Below, in pieces: positions 50,154-61,155 of a stretch of DNA of 64,000 bases. Location of the stretch: the NCBI RefSeq assembly GCF_021155775.2, contig NC_060234.1:7636283-7700282 (forward strand), read 5' to 3'. The DNA is from Neodiprion pinetum (taxonomy: Eukaryota > Arthropoda > Insecta > Hymenoptera > Diprionidae). Both the position numbers and the translations under genes were made by a program. The notes beneath the pieces are model-generated. The model had not been told where the DNA came from. It did not search any database and saw only the letters and a program-made list of their open reading frames with translations. Within the stretch, counting starts at the first letter, position 1. Each line of letters begins with the position of its first letter.

Positions 50154-51571
50154 TATGATTGGTTTCATAACGTCAGAAATAGTCGAAGAGAGGAAAATAT
50201 TGCCAGTAAAATTATTTTCCACGGTAAACTTGTCGTCAGTCATTTCTACCGATGATTCCCGCTAATTAATATTCGCACAACTATACGGTTCTTGATATTC
50301 GTGAACTTGAAGGCTTTACTGTGAAACCGCCTGAACATATTTTAACCGCAAACCATTCCTTTAGAAGTTCATTTAGAAGATAAATAAATAAAAAAACAAT
50401 CAACGAATCAATAAATAAATTTAAAAAGCAATCATTCAGTTAAGTCTGATCATGATAGCTATGGGAAATTTTTGGATCTTGAATTGCGTGGATCGTTTTA
50501 AAGTATAACTGATCCAGATAAAGCTGTGTTACAATGAAGCTCAAACGCAGGTAAGGAAATATAAAAATTATATTGAAAGTTACGTTACGTTATATTATTT
50601 ATCAGTTTCGACGATAACTGGAAAAAGTGATTTGAAAAAAACCTCGTCACATTTTTTGATGGACCGCTTAGGAAAACAAGACCGAGACGAAAAATGTTTG
50701 AGGAACGTCTAAAATGCAAGCACCGAAACGTACCGAGATATGGTTAATTACATGGCACACATGCCACTCTTCTCGTACAGTTTGAGTAACCTGCACCAAA
50801 ATCTCACTAAAACTTTCCTCGTGTATCCGACCAGAGAGTAGACGGTAACATTTTACACGCGTGTCTGCGATACTGTGCCGGTTACTTCTTATCTGGTCTA
50901 TTTTCGTGAAAATTGTTGCTTGAATCAACAAAAAGATTTAGCCTAGGAGGAATTAGTTTGACTATGCAAATAATTCAGTCCATTGTATTGAAAAAAAAAT
51001 TTCGATTAAGATGAATATTTGGTTTCGTGCCAACTTAAATTTTTCGATTGCTAACAGTTATTTGTTTATTTTTTCTCATTGAAAGAAACTTCAGTCTGCA
51101 ATATAGCAGGTACGTTGAATGTTTGATCTAAGGAGAAATATAATATAATTTTGACTACGTAGGAAAATTATGCAATCAGTAGCGCTTGTTTAAACCGTTA
51201 ACTGGGCCTTTTGTGAGAGTTTCGAATTCCTAAACCAATTTTTTTATTTTTCTCGCAATCAGAGTTCAGATCTTATACCGGAAAAGTTAGATACATCAAC
51301 GATTTCACATTTAAAAATGAGACACTTCTATGTGGAACAAACGAAGAATATTGAATTACAAAAAAAAAAACAATTTGATATTTTCGAAATGCACATTTGA
51401 AAAGGTTATCGCGCTGAATTCGATAAGACAATAATATTTTCTAAATATGTATATAATTCAAGAATCACGAATCCTAATTGAACAAAATGATTTATTATAA
51501 ACAACTTTAAACAGATGCCATTGGTGGACAATTTTTTTTTTTTTTGTTTAAATGTAACAGCTCTTTTCATA

Positions 51572-51738
51572 CACTGAGAGAAATTGTTATTTTCGCTTAC
51601 CGCTCAGTCCTTAGCTATTTTCATTTTTTAGCACAATCGAAAAATATGGTACAAAATGAAAATTAGTTTTGTGGCTGTTACCAGAAAATCTAGTATCCCT
51701 TACTATTTTTTCTCATTATGATCATTCTTACTATATTA
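51572..51738 (-). repeat. dispersed repeat family R1, copy C
   Basis: On the minus strand it shows AATATAGTAA, AATGAGAAA, GGATACTAGA, GGTAACAGCC, AACTAATTTTCATTTTGTACC, AAAAAATGAAAATAG and TTTCTCTCAGTG in order. It is the longest copy and the closest to copy B. Its right half also carries GAGCGGTAA as in copy A, which links copies A and B. Confidence 0.75.
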
Positions 51739-52265
51739 TCTTGTAACTGTTGCGAAAATTTAATGCTTGTAGAAAATTTGTAGAAAATTCATTAGCTAAG
51801 AGAATGGATCATATTCATTTAGTTAATCGGAATTGCACGGAATATAAAATTAGCCTCGAAATGATCGTGAACACCGCGATGTACCCGTAGTTTTTGACAA
51901 GTGGTTACGATCATTTGAAAGGAGGGACAAAATTTCTTTTTCATTGTTAAAAGATGTGGGTTTGATCAAATCGACCTCGATCAGCTTAAATTGTACCTGT
52001 GAGCCGTAGCTTTATAAGTTTATGTATCGACATATGGGATACTCCAAAAGTATACTCATATGCATCGACATCTGGATAAATTTGACTATTTCATTGCATG
52101 AATCAATGTTTGGATCTATTCCGGAAGAGCGGTTATCGATTCTACAAGCGGCGATTCCCCGTGAAGAGGTCGGATTCTTTTTCTTTACGTACGTTTCCAC
52201 ATTCGGCGTTACTACATGAGCAGATTGGATGTTTCATATTTAAAAGTCTGTCTATCGGTATATAA

Positions 52266-53094
52266 TTTGTAGAACAGCCGTATGTACAAACGAATTTGTA
52301 GAACTACGTCACGTGTAGAAATAAACTTGTGTAAACAAACTTGTAGAACAGTCGCATGTAGAATAAATTTGTAGAACCGTTACATGCAGAAACGAACACG
52401 TAGAACGAAAAATTGTAAAACGGTCGCATGTAGAATAATTTTGTAGAATCATCAAATGTAGGAACGAACATGTATAAACAAAATTTATAGAATAGTCGTA
52501 TGTAGAATAAATATTTAGAATATATCGCATGTAGAAACCAACCTGACAAAAAAATGCTTCTAGAACGGTCGCATGTAGAATTATTTTGTAAAATCATCAT
52601 ATGTAGAATAATTTTGTAAAAATCATCACACGTAGAAACGAACATGTAGATAGAAAACTTGTAGAACAGTCGCATGTAGAATTATTTTGTAGAATCCTCA
52701 TATGTAGAATAATTTTGTAAAAATCATCACACGTAGAAACGAACATGTAGATACAAAACTTGTAGAACAGTCGCATGTAGAATTATTTCGTAGAATCCTC
52801 ATATGTAGAATAATTTTGCAAAAATCATCACACGTAGAAACGAACATGTAGACAGAAAACTTGTAGAACAGTCGCATGTAGAATTATTTTGTAGAATCCT
52901 CATATGTAGAATAATTTTGTAAAAATCATCACACGTAGAAACAAACATTTAGAAAAAAAAAGAAAACTGTTAGAACAGTCATATATGTAGAAATGGACAA
53001 GTAGAACCAGCGTACGTGAAACTACGGGGAGGAGTCACATGTAGAAAAATTTTGGGTTCAAACGGAATTTGCAGAATCGATTCGTGTAGAATTA
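52266..53094. repeat. GTAGAA minisatellite with 101-bp higher-order period
   Basis: The motif (A/T)TGTAGAA recurs roughly every 14-20 bases across about 830 bases. From about 52590 to 53000 the subunits are organised into a larger unit of exactly 101 bp: AATCATCACACGTAGAAAC occurs at 52621, 52722, 52823 and 52924 with only a few substitutions between copies. The left part (52266-52590) is more diverged, as expected at the old edge of an expanding array. The minus strand lacks stop codons in the main phases (TTCTAC reads Phe-Tyr or Ser-Thr), which creates artificial open frames. Confidence 0.92.
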
Positions 53095-53400
53095 TCGGAC
53101 CTCCCCCGTCATAAGGCTCCGATACCGTCCCCCCGAAGGAGCGAAACAGGGTTGCGGCATGACACCAACGACGACCATGCGACCGCTCTGGTGACGTCGA
53201 GCGATGTGTTCGACGGGGGAGGGGATATGCTACTCTTGGAAATCTGGCTAGCTGCTGACCGAGGACTGAGACCAGCTCTATAGCCCGTAGCACACACTCC
53301 GCGCGGTAAAGTCGTCTCGGTAGGACTCCCTGAGTTTAGTCGGCTCGTGGAAGTGGACTTGGCAGGTTCTCGTCCTCGTCGTGAGCTTTGCAGTACCTCG
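53095..53400. other. GC- and CpG-rich patch
   Basis: About 300 bases are clearly richer in G+C and CpG than their surroundings, between the minisatellite and the CAGATC array. On the minus strand TATAGA (about 53284) is followed by TCAGTC and TCAGC at 16 and 26 bases, which resembles a core promoter with slightly short spacing. No exon could be tied to it. Confidence 0.3.
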
Positions 53401-53405
53401 CCTTG

Positions 53406-53460
53406 TCCAGATCCAGATCCAGATCCAGATCCAGATCGAGATCCAGATCGAGATCGCGAT
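53406..53460. repeat. (CAGATC)n hexanucleotide array
   Basis: About nine units, some changed to GAGATC or GCGATC. Every phase is open in one or both directions, giving Arg-Ser, Gln-Ile or Asp-Leu dipeptide runs. No flanking coding sequence supports any of them. Confidence 0.9.
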
Positions 53461-53516
53461 CGGCATTGGGACCCTCAAAGTTATTACACGCGTGTATAGT
53501 CAATATACATACGCGC

Positions 53517-53565
53517 ATATATATATATATATATATATGTATGAAAAGAAATATATATATATATA
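53517..53565. repeat. compound (AT)n microsatellite
   Basis: Two AT runs separated by GTATGAAAAGAA. Confidence 0.9.
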
Positions 53566-55129
53566 CGCTTCGGGCAAGGGTCATTTTAATTTTCACCATA
53601 AAAATTAATTACCATGTTCGGTCGCTGTTCGGATTTTCAAATCATAACACTCAATCGAATTGCAGATACTACTTACGCTCGTTCTATCTCGGTAAACGGA
53701 CTCTGTGATGTTTGTGAAATTATTCTAGTGTCTATGATGTGAATACCGTGCAGGGATTTACTTACGCGAAGGTAGGTGAAACCGATCACTACGTAGACGT
53801 AATTTTTTTCGGTAGAAAAGTTTCTTTTTTCACTCATAACTTTGCTGTCAAAATTTTCTTTCTGTATTCGCGTCTTATAATTTCACGATATCCACGTGTT
53901 AAACTCACCTACTGTAATACTCAATAATAATTTTATGGTATGCTATTTTAATTGTACTTGAAAAGTTGAAGAGGTGAGCAGTCTTCGTTCTGATGAACAA
54001 AGACAATCGTTTGAAACTGGTGACTTCGATGAAAGATACCTTTCATCTATATTCTCAATACACATCCATGTAACTATGTTATACCTTCTTCGCCGGAGAT
54101 AAAAATGTTGCAAAATCACGACGGAGAGATAAAACCGTAAATCAAGTCATTCCGACTGCGAGCACATATTATAAATAATGGCAGAAGCGGTCAAATTCAA
54201 AAATTTATGTACCGCAACACGGTGTACATTATATACATACATACATAATGTATAACTTTCAAACGCGGGTAGGTTATAATTTAAGAGTGAAACGGACCAA
54301 AGATTAATATTAAATTGTAAACACGTGATACGATAGTTTTAAAAAACTTACTCTGACGCAAATACTGAATAAATTAACAGAATCCGATCGTCAAACTACT
54401 AACGCAAAACTTCAACGTAGTACTTTGCACGCAGGCAAGCTGGCATTAGAGTAATTAAAATCGTAATTGGGCTCCGTATAAATCGATGTATCGATTAGCC
54501 AGAGAGTGTTTCACGATCTCTTTCCGTCTTACATAACGTCGAACACCTGTAATATCAAAGCTGCACCAGAGCCAGACCGAACCAGACCATATATACTCAC
54601 GTTACACACATTACAGAAACCATCCACGTATCTACGGAAACTGACAAAATTGACTAAAGAAAAAAATTAAATAGACGAAAAATTTTATCGGTACCGGTCA
54701 CTTCCCCGCCTGTCGAAGACTCATTACATATTTGACTTCGGAATTTTTCGCGACGCTGTTAGTTTCGGCTCAATAAAACCGCACGTTTATTCCGAGCTCG
54801 AAGACGTTGAATCTTTGCATAAAACTAATCTTTCGCCGCTAATCGCATGCATCGGAAATATCGAACGATAATCGACAAACTTGCCATCTCGATTTGTCCA
54901 GTTAGACACATAGTTAGACATTAAAAATCCGGACCAACTGAACTTGTGACTCCCCGTCTTGTGTTTTAATTTCACTAGTGCAATGTAAATTTGTGTATAT
55001 TATGCGTATATGTATCCTTCAAGTTATGAATTTTAGCAAAGTCAATCCTACTGCGATTGAGTTCATCGTTCAATTCCTTCGAAATCAATTATCTCGAGCG
55101 ATGAAACTTTCTTGGGGTGGCTACACAAG

Positions 55130-55260
55130 TAGCGACGACGTCACGCAGCGTAGTCAATCAGAAGCGAGGGTTCGATCGATCAGCGTTACAAAGTCCCTAT
55201 CACGGTAAAGCAAAACACGGCTTCCTATTGGCGGTGGGTTGTGACGTCACGGCCGTAATT
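55130..55260. promoter_or_regulatory. CRE/CCAAT-containing patch
   Basis: A full palindromic CRE TGACGTCA sits at 55242-55249, a half site ACGTCA at 55138-55143, and an inverted CCAAT (CTATTGGCGG) near 55226. The sequence is CpG-richer than its flanks. This combination is common in animal promoters, but I see no downstream exon. Another TGACGTCA is at 63802-63809. Confidence 0.3.
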
Positions 55261-55758
55261 CAAGCGCGGCGTGAAAATTCTGATGGTAGTATCAGGGTCG
55301 GAATTATTGACGGGGTGAAGAACGCAGGGTGATATTATCTAACCTCTGATCACTCGGCGCGTAGTTTACATCCGCTTATAGATATTTATACGATATTGTG
55401 TATCGAACTGTTGGTTAAGTTGTAACATGTATTTCTGGAATAATTTCAACACGCCGCGGTAAAATGGTCACGTCCACGTGCAAAGTGTTCCTGTAAAATA
55501 TGAGTAAACCTACGCGTCAAACGGACCACCAACAAGACTACGAACGACACGCACGTTAGCCTGGCAAAGTTATAACTACCTAGCTTCTGCTATCCATCCG
55601 CAAGGCCTTGCCGAGAGTATATCATAGATATAGGCATAATGTCGAAGTGAGAAACGCGAATTGAATATCAATTATTGTTCTTCGCGGCAGACGTGCAACG
55701 TGTTACCATTATGAAATATGCCTCCGTTTGGGGGGGAAAAGTATGTCTTCCGAAAGAG

Positions 55759-55787
55759 AAGAAAAGAAAAAAAAAAAAAAAAAAAAA
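55759..55787. repeat. poly(A) tract
   Basis: A near-pure A run (one G) after GAAAGAGAAG. Confidence 0.9.
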
Positions 55788-56694
55788 GAGGCACATATTT
55801 ATTTTTGTTTGCGTATAATGATAAACAGTTCGGCGACGAGTCGTCTCGAGTCATTGTGCTCGGACAATCGCCATATCTTCCGAGTTCTCGTGCGAAGAAA
55901 GGCATTGTTTCCATGATGTATATGAGAATTTGCATGATTTTCACGCGAGGTGTTGCGGGGATCGTTTTGGAATGGAGCTGAACAAATTTCGATCAGCACG
56001 TGCCAGTTTCCAAGACGTCAAGGTCGATTTGATCCCGCTCCCTGTCTCCTTTTCTCTCTTCAAATCAATCTTGGAAAATTCTCGTTTCTTCTGACAGTCT
56101 CGAACCGTAATCGAAGCAGAAATAACACTCGACAGCCCCGATCGACCCACTTTAGATATAGATTGCGCTTCAAAGTTCAATGGCACCCGATGTGTGAGAC
56201 CGTAAATGGGTTAATCACCGTCGGTTATTCCGGTTCCGGCTGTTCCAATTATTATCACAGTGAAAAACGGAAGTTATATTAGACTCATTCTCTCGCAAGA
56301 ATCTCGAATTCTACCGACTAACATTTATCGATTTTGATCGAGGAGAATTTTAAGTCTTTGCGAGGCGTTCGAGACGCGATCGAAGACGTATAAATGGAAG
56401 AGAACGAGGATCGAATAAACAAAAATACTCATTGAACGAAGTAGGAATTGTTGGGCACGCTACGTAACACGCCTAAAAACAGCTTAATATTTAACTCGTA
56501 CACGGAAGGCGTTAACAGCCAGTTATACGTTACGTTGAACGATTGTGTCCGCACGTTGATGTGTCATAGCAGCCGCATATAATGTAATATAATGTAGTAC
56601 ACGAGTATTTCGTAATATTTTAATACATGTTCACCATTCATATATAATATTACACAAACTAAACATCGTGAAAATTTTATTCGTGGTCGTATCT

Positions 56695-56695
56695 C

Positions 56696-56738
<43 letters not shown>
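56695..56738. repeat. (GA)n microsatellite
   Basis: GA dinucleotides with one ATAG interruption, ending in GGGAGGG. Confidence 0.93.
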
Positions 56739-56739
<1 letters not shown>

Positions 56740-57022
56740 GATAAGACGATCGACAGATAAATAGCGAGACTTGTGTTCGGCGTATATATAGATATACATG
56801 AACTGAAAACGTGCGAAGTGATGAATATATTACGCACAGAGTAAAACAACGCTAGCAGTTTAGTATCGGGATGCATAGGTCACGGTTACTAGTTAGACAA
56901 ATCGCGTCTATCTCTCTCGCGGCGAGGATGATTCTGACGCTTGATTATGATACTCTCACTCTCGCTGTCGAGAGCCGATGGATTATTTATGTTTCAATGT
57001 GATGCGTGGATATATATATATA

Positions 57023-57510
57023 TTAGACTGGGCCAAAAAAAACGAAGAATTTTTTCTTTTAATGGTACTGTAAAAACATTGTTCATGACGACAAATAAAA
57101 ATTATCCTGAAAGTTTGAGCCCTTAATATCAATATTAAGGGGTGTATCGTTACAGCTATTGATTTTTTAACAGTTACCGCATTATTTTTTACCCAAAATC
57201 CGTCAATTATCAATCTGAAAAATTTTATCAATTCATATTTTTGAAGGAAATTAAATTTCCTCCAACAAAGCTCTCCTACTAAATTGACGTAGATCGAGCC
57301 GTTTCCTTGTAATCGTGCCTTAAACATTGATTTGTTTTTTCAAATTTTTGTTTGAATTTTTGATTTTTGTAATTACCATAAAAATCAATATTTTCATAGA
57401 TCAAACCATCATTTTTGTGGGAAATTTGATGCTCTACGAAAAAGGTCTCTTAACATTTTTCATGAAATTCACTCCTTTAAAAGTTATTCGACATTGAAAT
57501 TACTTTTGAA
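57023..57510 (+). mobile_element. diverged single arm of the TTAGGGTGGGCC foldback family
   Basis: It starts TTAGACTGGGCCAAAAAAAA, matching the end of the element at 376. It then follows the same order of landmarks: a T-rich stretch, a GAGCCCTTAATAT segment, and two units carrying a GGAAATT...GCTCTAC or AAAGCTCTC motif (about 57238 and 57415). The second unit reads GGTCTCTTA and TTTAAAAG as in the younger element. No right-hand terminus could be found, so it is truncated or half-deleted. Confidence 0.6.
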
Positions 57511-58596
57511 TACAATTTCAATATACATATATATACATACATATATACAAGTCTGCATTGCAACCGTTTTATACTTGCAAAATATCGGATAAATAGATGC
57601 AAGAAAGAAAAAATAACGACGAGGACACTCTGCATTTTTCATCTTGTCCGTTTGAATTCACGAAGAGTCAAGTCGATCTGGCATTAACATTCGTCCCGGA
57701 AATTCTATTTTCTACCCTCAAATACAACGATCATAATGGTAAATCGTTTTTCGGCTTGAAGATTTTTTATGCCAAATAACTGGGAAAAACTAGAGATTGT
57801 GTAATTTGACTTATTCTCTGATTACCATAAAACGTATTGAACTGACTTACTTCTAGTGAAGTAAAATAATTACACGATTAAATTTCGTCAACGTTTGCAA
57901 ACTTGAAATTCATAATTACACATCATTCGGCTTCGATTTCAAAATCACTAGATGCGGCTATTTTTAAACCTGCGGAGACTCGATTCGACCATAGAGTACA
58001 TAATTCCTATAGCGTTAAGTACTCGAGAAATTTTCACGTGTGAAAATTGATACAATATCGGAACATGGAAAAAGAAAGAATCGAGCGACAGAATTTTTCT
58101 GGCACAATATGTATTGGGAATTAACAATAAGCTGCTCCAAAAATGCTGAACAAGCATAATACGTTTCATTCAGATCCAATTTGTGCCTTGTGATACGTGG
58201 AGTATAGCGTAACATAATCAGCGGCTTATTTATAAGATGCGACGAGATTTAACACTGGAAGAAATATTTGCTGAAGTAACCTTGACATTCGATCTAGTCA
58301 TAAGGATTATGAAATTTTCCATTTTATTTTATCGTGGATCGTGATTTCTACGATAACTTCACAGAATTAGAACCATTTTTACTTTTCAATGTTGTTTACT
58401 CTCACGAATCCGAATAACTGAAATATTTTTGCCTAATCCTTACAGTTACACAGAACTTGACAAAGAATCTGATAGTTATTTCGCACGCCAACATTCTGAT
58501 AAAGTATAACAGTGAAATACAATACAACAGCTAAAACATCGAATAAACGATCCTACATGTGATTCCGTGAATGTTAACAGGTGCGAATATGTATAC

Positions 58597-59386
58597 TAGG
58601 GTGGTCCTTATATGGGTTCGACAAAAAACTCATGATGGAGCGCGTCAAATCGGTTCCAAATGTTGAAAAAAAAAAATCCCTAATTTTTTCAGATTCTTAT
58701 TTCATTCCCCTAGTCTCCCTGTTTAAGCGGGAAGTTTCAAACTGTTCAAAAACATTGTCATTCACTATATTTTGTACTGAATTTTATTTCAAGGTTATTC
58801 GTAGACAAAAAATCCCTATTCTGGAATATTCAATGATATTGTACTTCTTTTAGATAAAAAAAAAAAAAAAAAAAATCGTCAATGGTGTATTCCATTAGAA
58901 ACGTGTGCTACAGTATTTTTTTTTTTTTTTTCACAAGATGACAAATGATTAGATTACGTAAAAATAATAATCCCAATATTTGCATGTCATCGACTGTGAT
59001 ATTACATAGTGTTGATATGTGGGTATTCCATTACAGTACCGACTAAATGAATGTTAGTGTTTTGTTTCAATTTTTTTTTCCAGATTATATCTGACTGACA
59101 AGAAAGATATGTTTTTTTTTTCACCGAAAAGAAGATGAATCTCACTCAATATTCGAGATTATAAATTTTTTCCGCCTACGAATAACCTTGAAATAAAATT
59201 CAGTACAAAATATAGCGAAGGAGCGTAGTTTTGAATAATTTGAAACTTCCCGCCTAAATAGGGAGACTAAGGGAATGAAACAAAAAATTGAAATAATTAA
59301 GGTACATTTTTCAACATTTGGAACTGATTTAACAGGCTCCGTCTTGGATTGTTTTTTTTTTTTTAGCCTACGTGTGAACCACCCTA
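58597..59386. mobile_element. foldback element with TAGGGTGG ends
   Basis: It begins TAGGGTGGT and ends ACCACCCTA. Arms of about 255 bases are reverse complements at roughly 75-80 percent. Shared landmarks include TTCCAAATGTTGAAAAA, GTCTCCCT, GGGAAGTTTCAAA and TTTTGTACTGAATTTTATTT. The middle (58855-59130) holds an A run and a T run. Open frames of 90-91 codons start in each arm and translate to similar peptides, simply because the arms are copies. No clear target duplication: TATAC occurs on both sides but is offset. Older than the element at 376. Confidence 0.8.
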
Positions 59387-59593
59387 AATTATATACATGG
59401 ATTATCGCGAGTAACAAGGGGAAAAAGGAAATTTAAAATGAGCACTGAAAACCTGCGGTACCGAATTATACACACATTCGTATGTATAAATGTCTGGGCG
59501 TAAAACGATAAACGCGTACTCTAAAGCGGATTCAAATAATTATAATGTATGTTAATTTTGTCGTTAATTGACTCCAAATGTTTGATTATACAT

Positions 59594-60010
59594 ATAGGGT
59601 GTCCGTAAAATGTCTCTTCTTTTATATTTTCATACGATTTCAAAATCTGACACGAATACTTCAGGTATTATGCTCATCAGGCTTTGTCTTTATAATGTCA
59701 AGGATGATTTCTTCTTTTTTTTTTTTTTTTTTGCATATTTCTCAACGGTTTTACTTCTGTCGGCGAACCTTCCGACAGATACACCCAAAATTGAAAACAT
59801 TCTGCGATTTTTTGACACAGTTTCAACTTCAATCCGAAACTAGAGCTTTGACAACTATCAAAGAGATTGGCAAAAATTCGTAAAAAATCGATTAAATGGG
59901 ATCAAAGTTGTTTAAATTTTTGAGTTTATCGAATGGCTTGAGGGTTCTTTTTGTGTGGACTCCAACCTTGAAAAAAAAAAAAAATCTGAGGAGCGAGATG
60001 ACAAATATCT
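59594..60010 (+). mobile_element. possible further transposon fragment
   Basis: It starts AGGGTGTCCG, similar in style to the foldback ends. It contains TTTGACAACTATCAAAGAGA, which resembles the TTGTCAAAGAGATATGAA segment of the element at 376. There is a long T run at 59716-59732. No right end was found. Assignment is tentative. Confidence 0.25.
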
Positions 60011-60461
60011 CATAACGTTCATTCGAAACGTAACACTGCAGTTTTGAATAAATCTGTATTTTTTGGCTCAAGGGTCAAATTTCTATTGTCCAGATAATTT
60101 CCCACGGTGGTTTTTCATGCTAGCGCAACTAGTATCGTTGACTTTGTAACCTGATAAACATTACATTTGTCACAGTTACTAAAAAATTCTGTTTTAAAAT
60201 GGCTGGTTATCGGTACAATAACGATTTAAATATCGTACAAGTTACTAGAAAATATCTTAAAAATAACTATTTCGTGTAATTATAGTTATCACTGATAAAT
60301 TTTATGGCTAATGGACAATTAAATCAGTAAGATTATTAGACTATAAGATTATTTCGATCAAACAGGACCTCGAAATTAAATTATCGCAATCCGGTTACAA
60401 GAATATACAGTACAAATAACCGCAACGAAAAACAACAGTTTAAAAAAATGTTTAAAAATTC

Positions 60462-60565
60462 TCTAATCACAGCTATAAAATTAATTTTCATTTTTTACTT
60501 AGATACAGATTTTTCGGCAATGATAGAAAATGAAAACTAGTTGACAAAAGATTTCTCTCGGCGCA
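60462..60565 (+). repeat. dispersed repeat family R1, copy D (diverged)
   Basis: The order ACAGCTATAAAATTAATTTTC, TTTTTCGGCAATGATAGAAA, ATGAAAACTAG, ATTTCTCTCGGC parallels copies A-C with many substitutions. Confidence 0.5.
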
Positions 60566-60657
60566 GGAAAGTTCGTTGGCGTTCACCTTGTACAAGCAAT
60601 GCACACACACAGGTAACTAACTATGTACTATGTGTGTAAACAACAGTGGGTGCCGTA

Positions 60658-60675
60658 AGAGAGAGAGAGAGAAAG
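60658..60675. repeat. (GA)n microsatellite
   Basis: About eight GA units. A second, interrupted GA run is at 60781-60808. Confidence 0.85.
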
Positions 60676-60912
60676 GCGGTGTAAAATGTGTACTCTACAC
60701 TCGACTACTACATTATACACACTGTGCCGTGTAGAATTGAATCAGCCGATTTTCGCGCTTTGGTTCTGCGAACGAAAGATAGTGAGAGAGAGATAGAGAG
60801 AGAGAGACCATTGATATCGCTATGTTATGTCACGCAAATTAACATATTATTATAAGATAACTTTGGGGCTCTAGGTTATACGTTACTTGTTACATACACT
60901 TTATACTGTTAG

Positions 60913-61097
60913 TCAGTCAGTCCGTCGTTCGGTCGGTTCGCCGAAACCTCATCCGTGGGTTTTTGTATTTGGTGCTTCTTTTTATTCTTCGTTACAATTT
61001 TTCCACCACTGAAGATTCTACCATTCAATTTCTCCTCATGTTGAAAAGGTTTTTATCAGTCAGTCCGTCTTTTGGGGTCGGTTCGCCGAAATCTCAT
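60913..61097. repeat. direct repeat of an initiator-like segment
   Basis: A segment with TCAGTCAGTCCGTC followed by GGTCGGTTCGCCGAAA and CTCAT occurs at 60913-60952 and again at 61056-61097, with about 85 percent identity. The copies are 143 bases apart. TCAGTC matches the arthropod initiator, so duplicated transcription starts are possible. No downstream exon is visible before the window ends. Confidence 0.6.
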
Positions 61098-61130
61098 AAA
61101 CGGAATAGAAAAATCTATTTGCTGTGTCGG

Positions 61131-61155
61131 TTTTTTTTTTTTTTTTTTTTTTTTT
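61131..61155. repeat. poly(T) tract
   Basis: Twenty-five consecutive T, followed closely by an A run. Confidence 0.95.

Larger units (their letters stand above)
45046..51571. other. mostly unassigned stretch with three exon-like islands
   Basis: No complete gene could be assembled over about 6.5 kb. Three small islands (46393-46675, 49121-49254 and 50083-50153) have unusually protein-like translations bounded by splice-like motifs. Their reading phases do not connect, so they are listed separately and may be relics. Confidence 0.45.
53566..57022. other. gene-free stretch with a possible regulatory patch
   Basis: No identifiable gene. It contains an A run (55759-55787), a (GA)n array and the CRE/CCAAT-bearing patch near 55130-55260. 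Overlapping open frames of 60-110 codons on both strands look like chance. Confidence 0.5.

Noticed and set aside
52304..52675. 123-codon minus-strand frame with repeated Tyr/Phe-rich blocks
   Set aside because: It is produced entirely by the GTAGAA minisatellite, whose minus strand lacks stops; not evidence for a repeat protein.
52266..53094. Regularly spaced short repeats considered as a CRISPR-like array
   Set aside because: Spacers are not unique, the 101-bp units are tandem copies, and the host is eukaryotic.
53388..53708. SR-protein-like (RS)n open frame
   Set aside because: The RS run is a CAGATC simple repeat, and the rest of the frame is AT microsatellite and noise.
58581..59417. 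Two similar 90-codon frames on opposite strands
   Set aside because: They are the two arms of one foldback element read in opposite directions, not paralogous genes.
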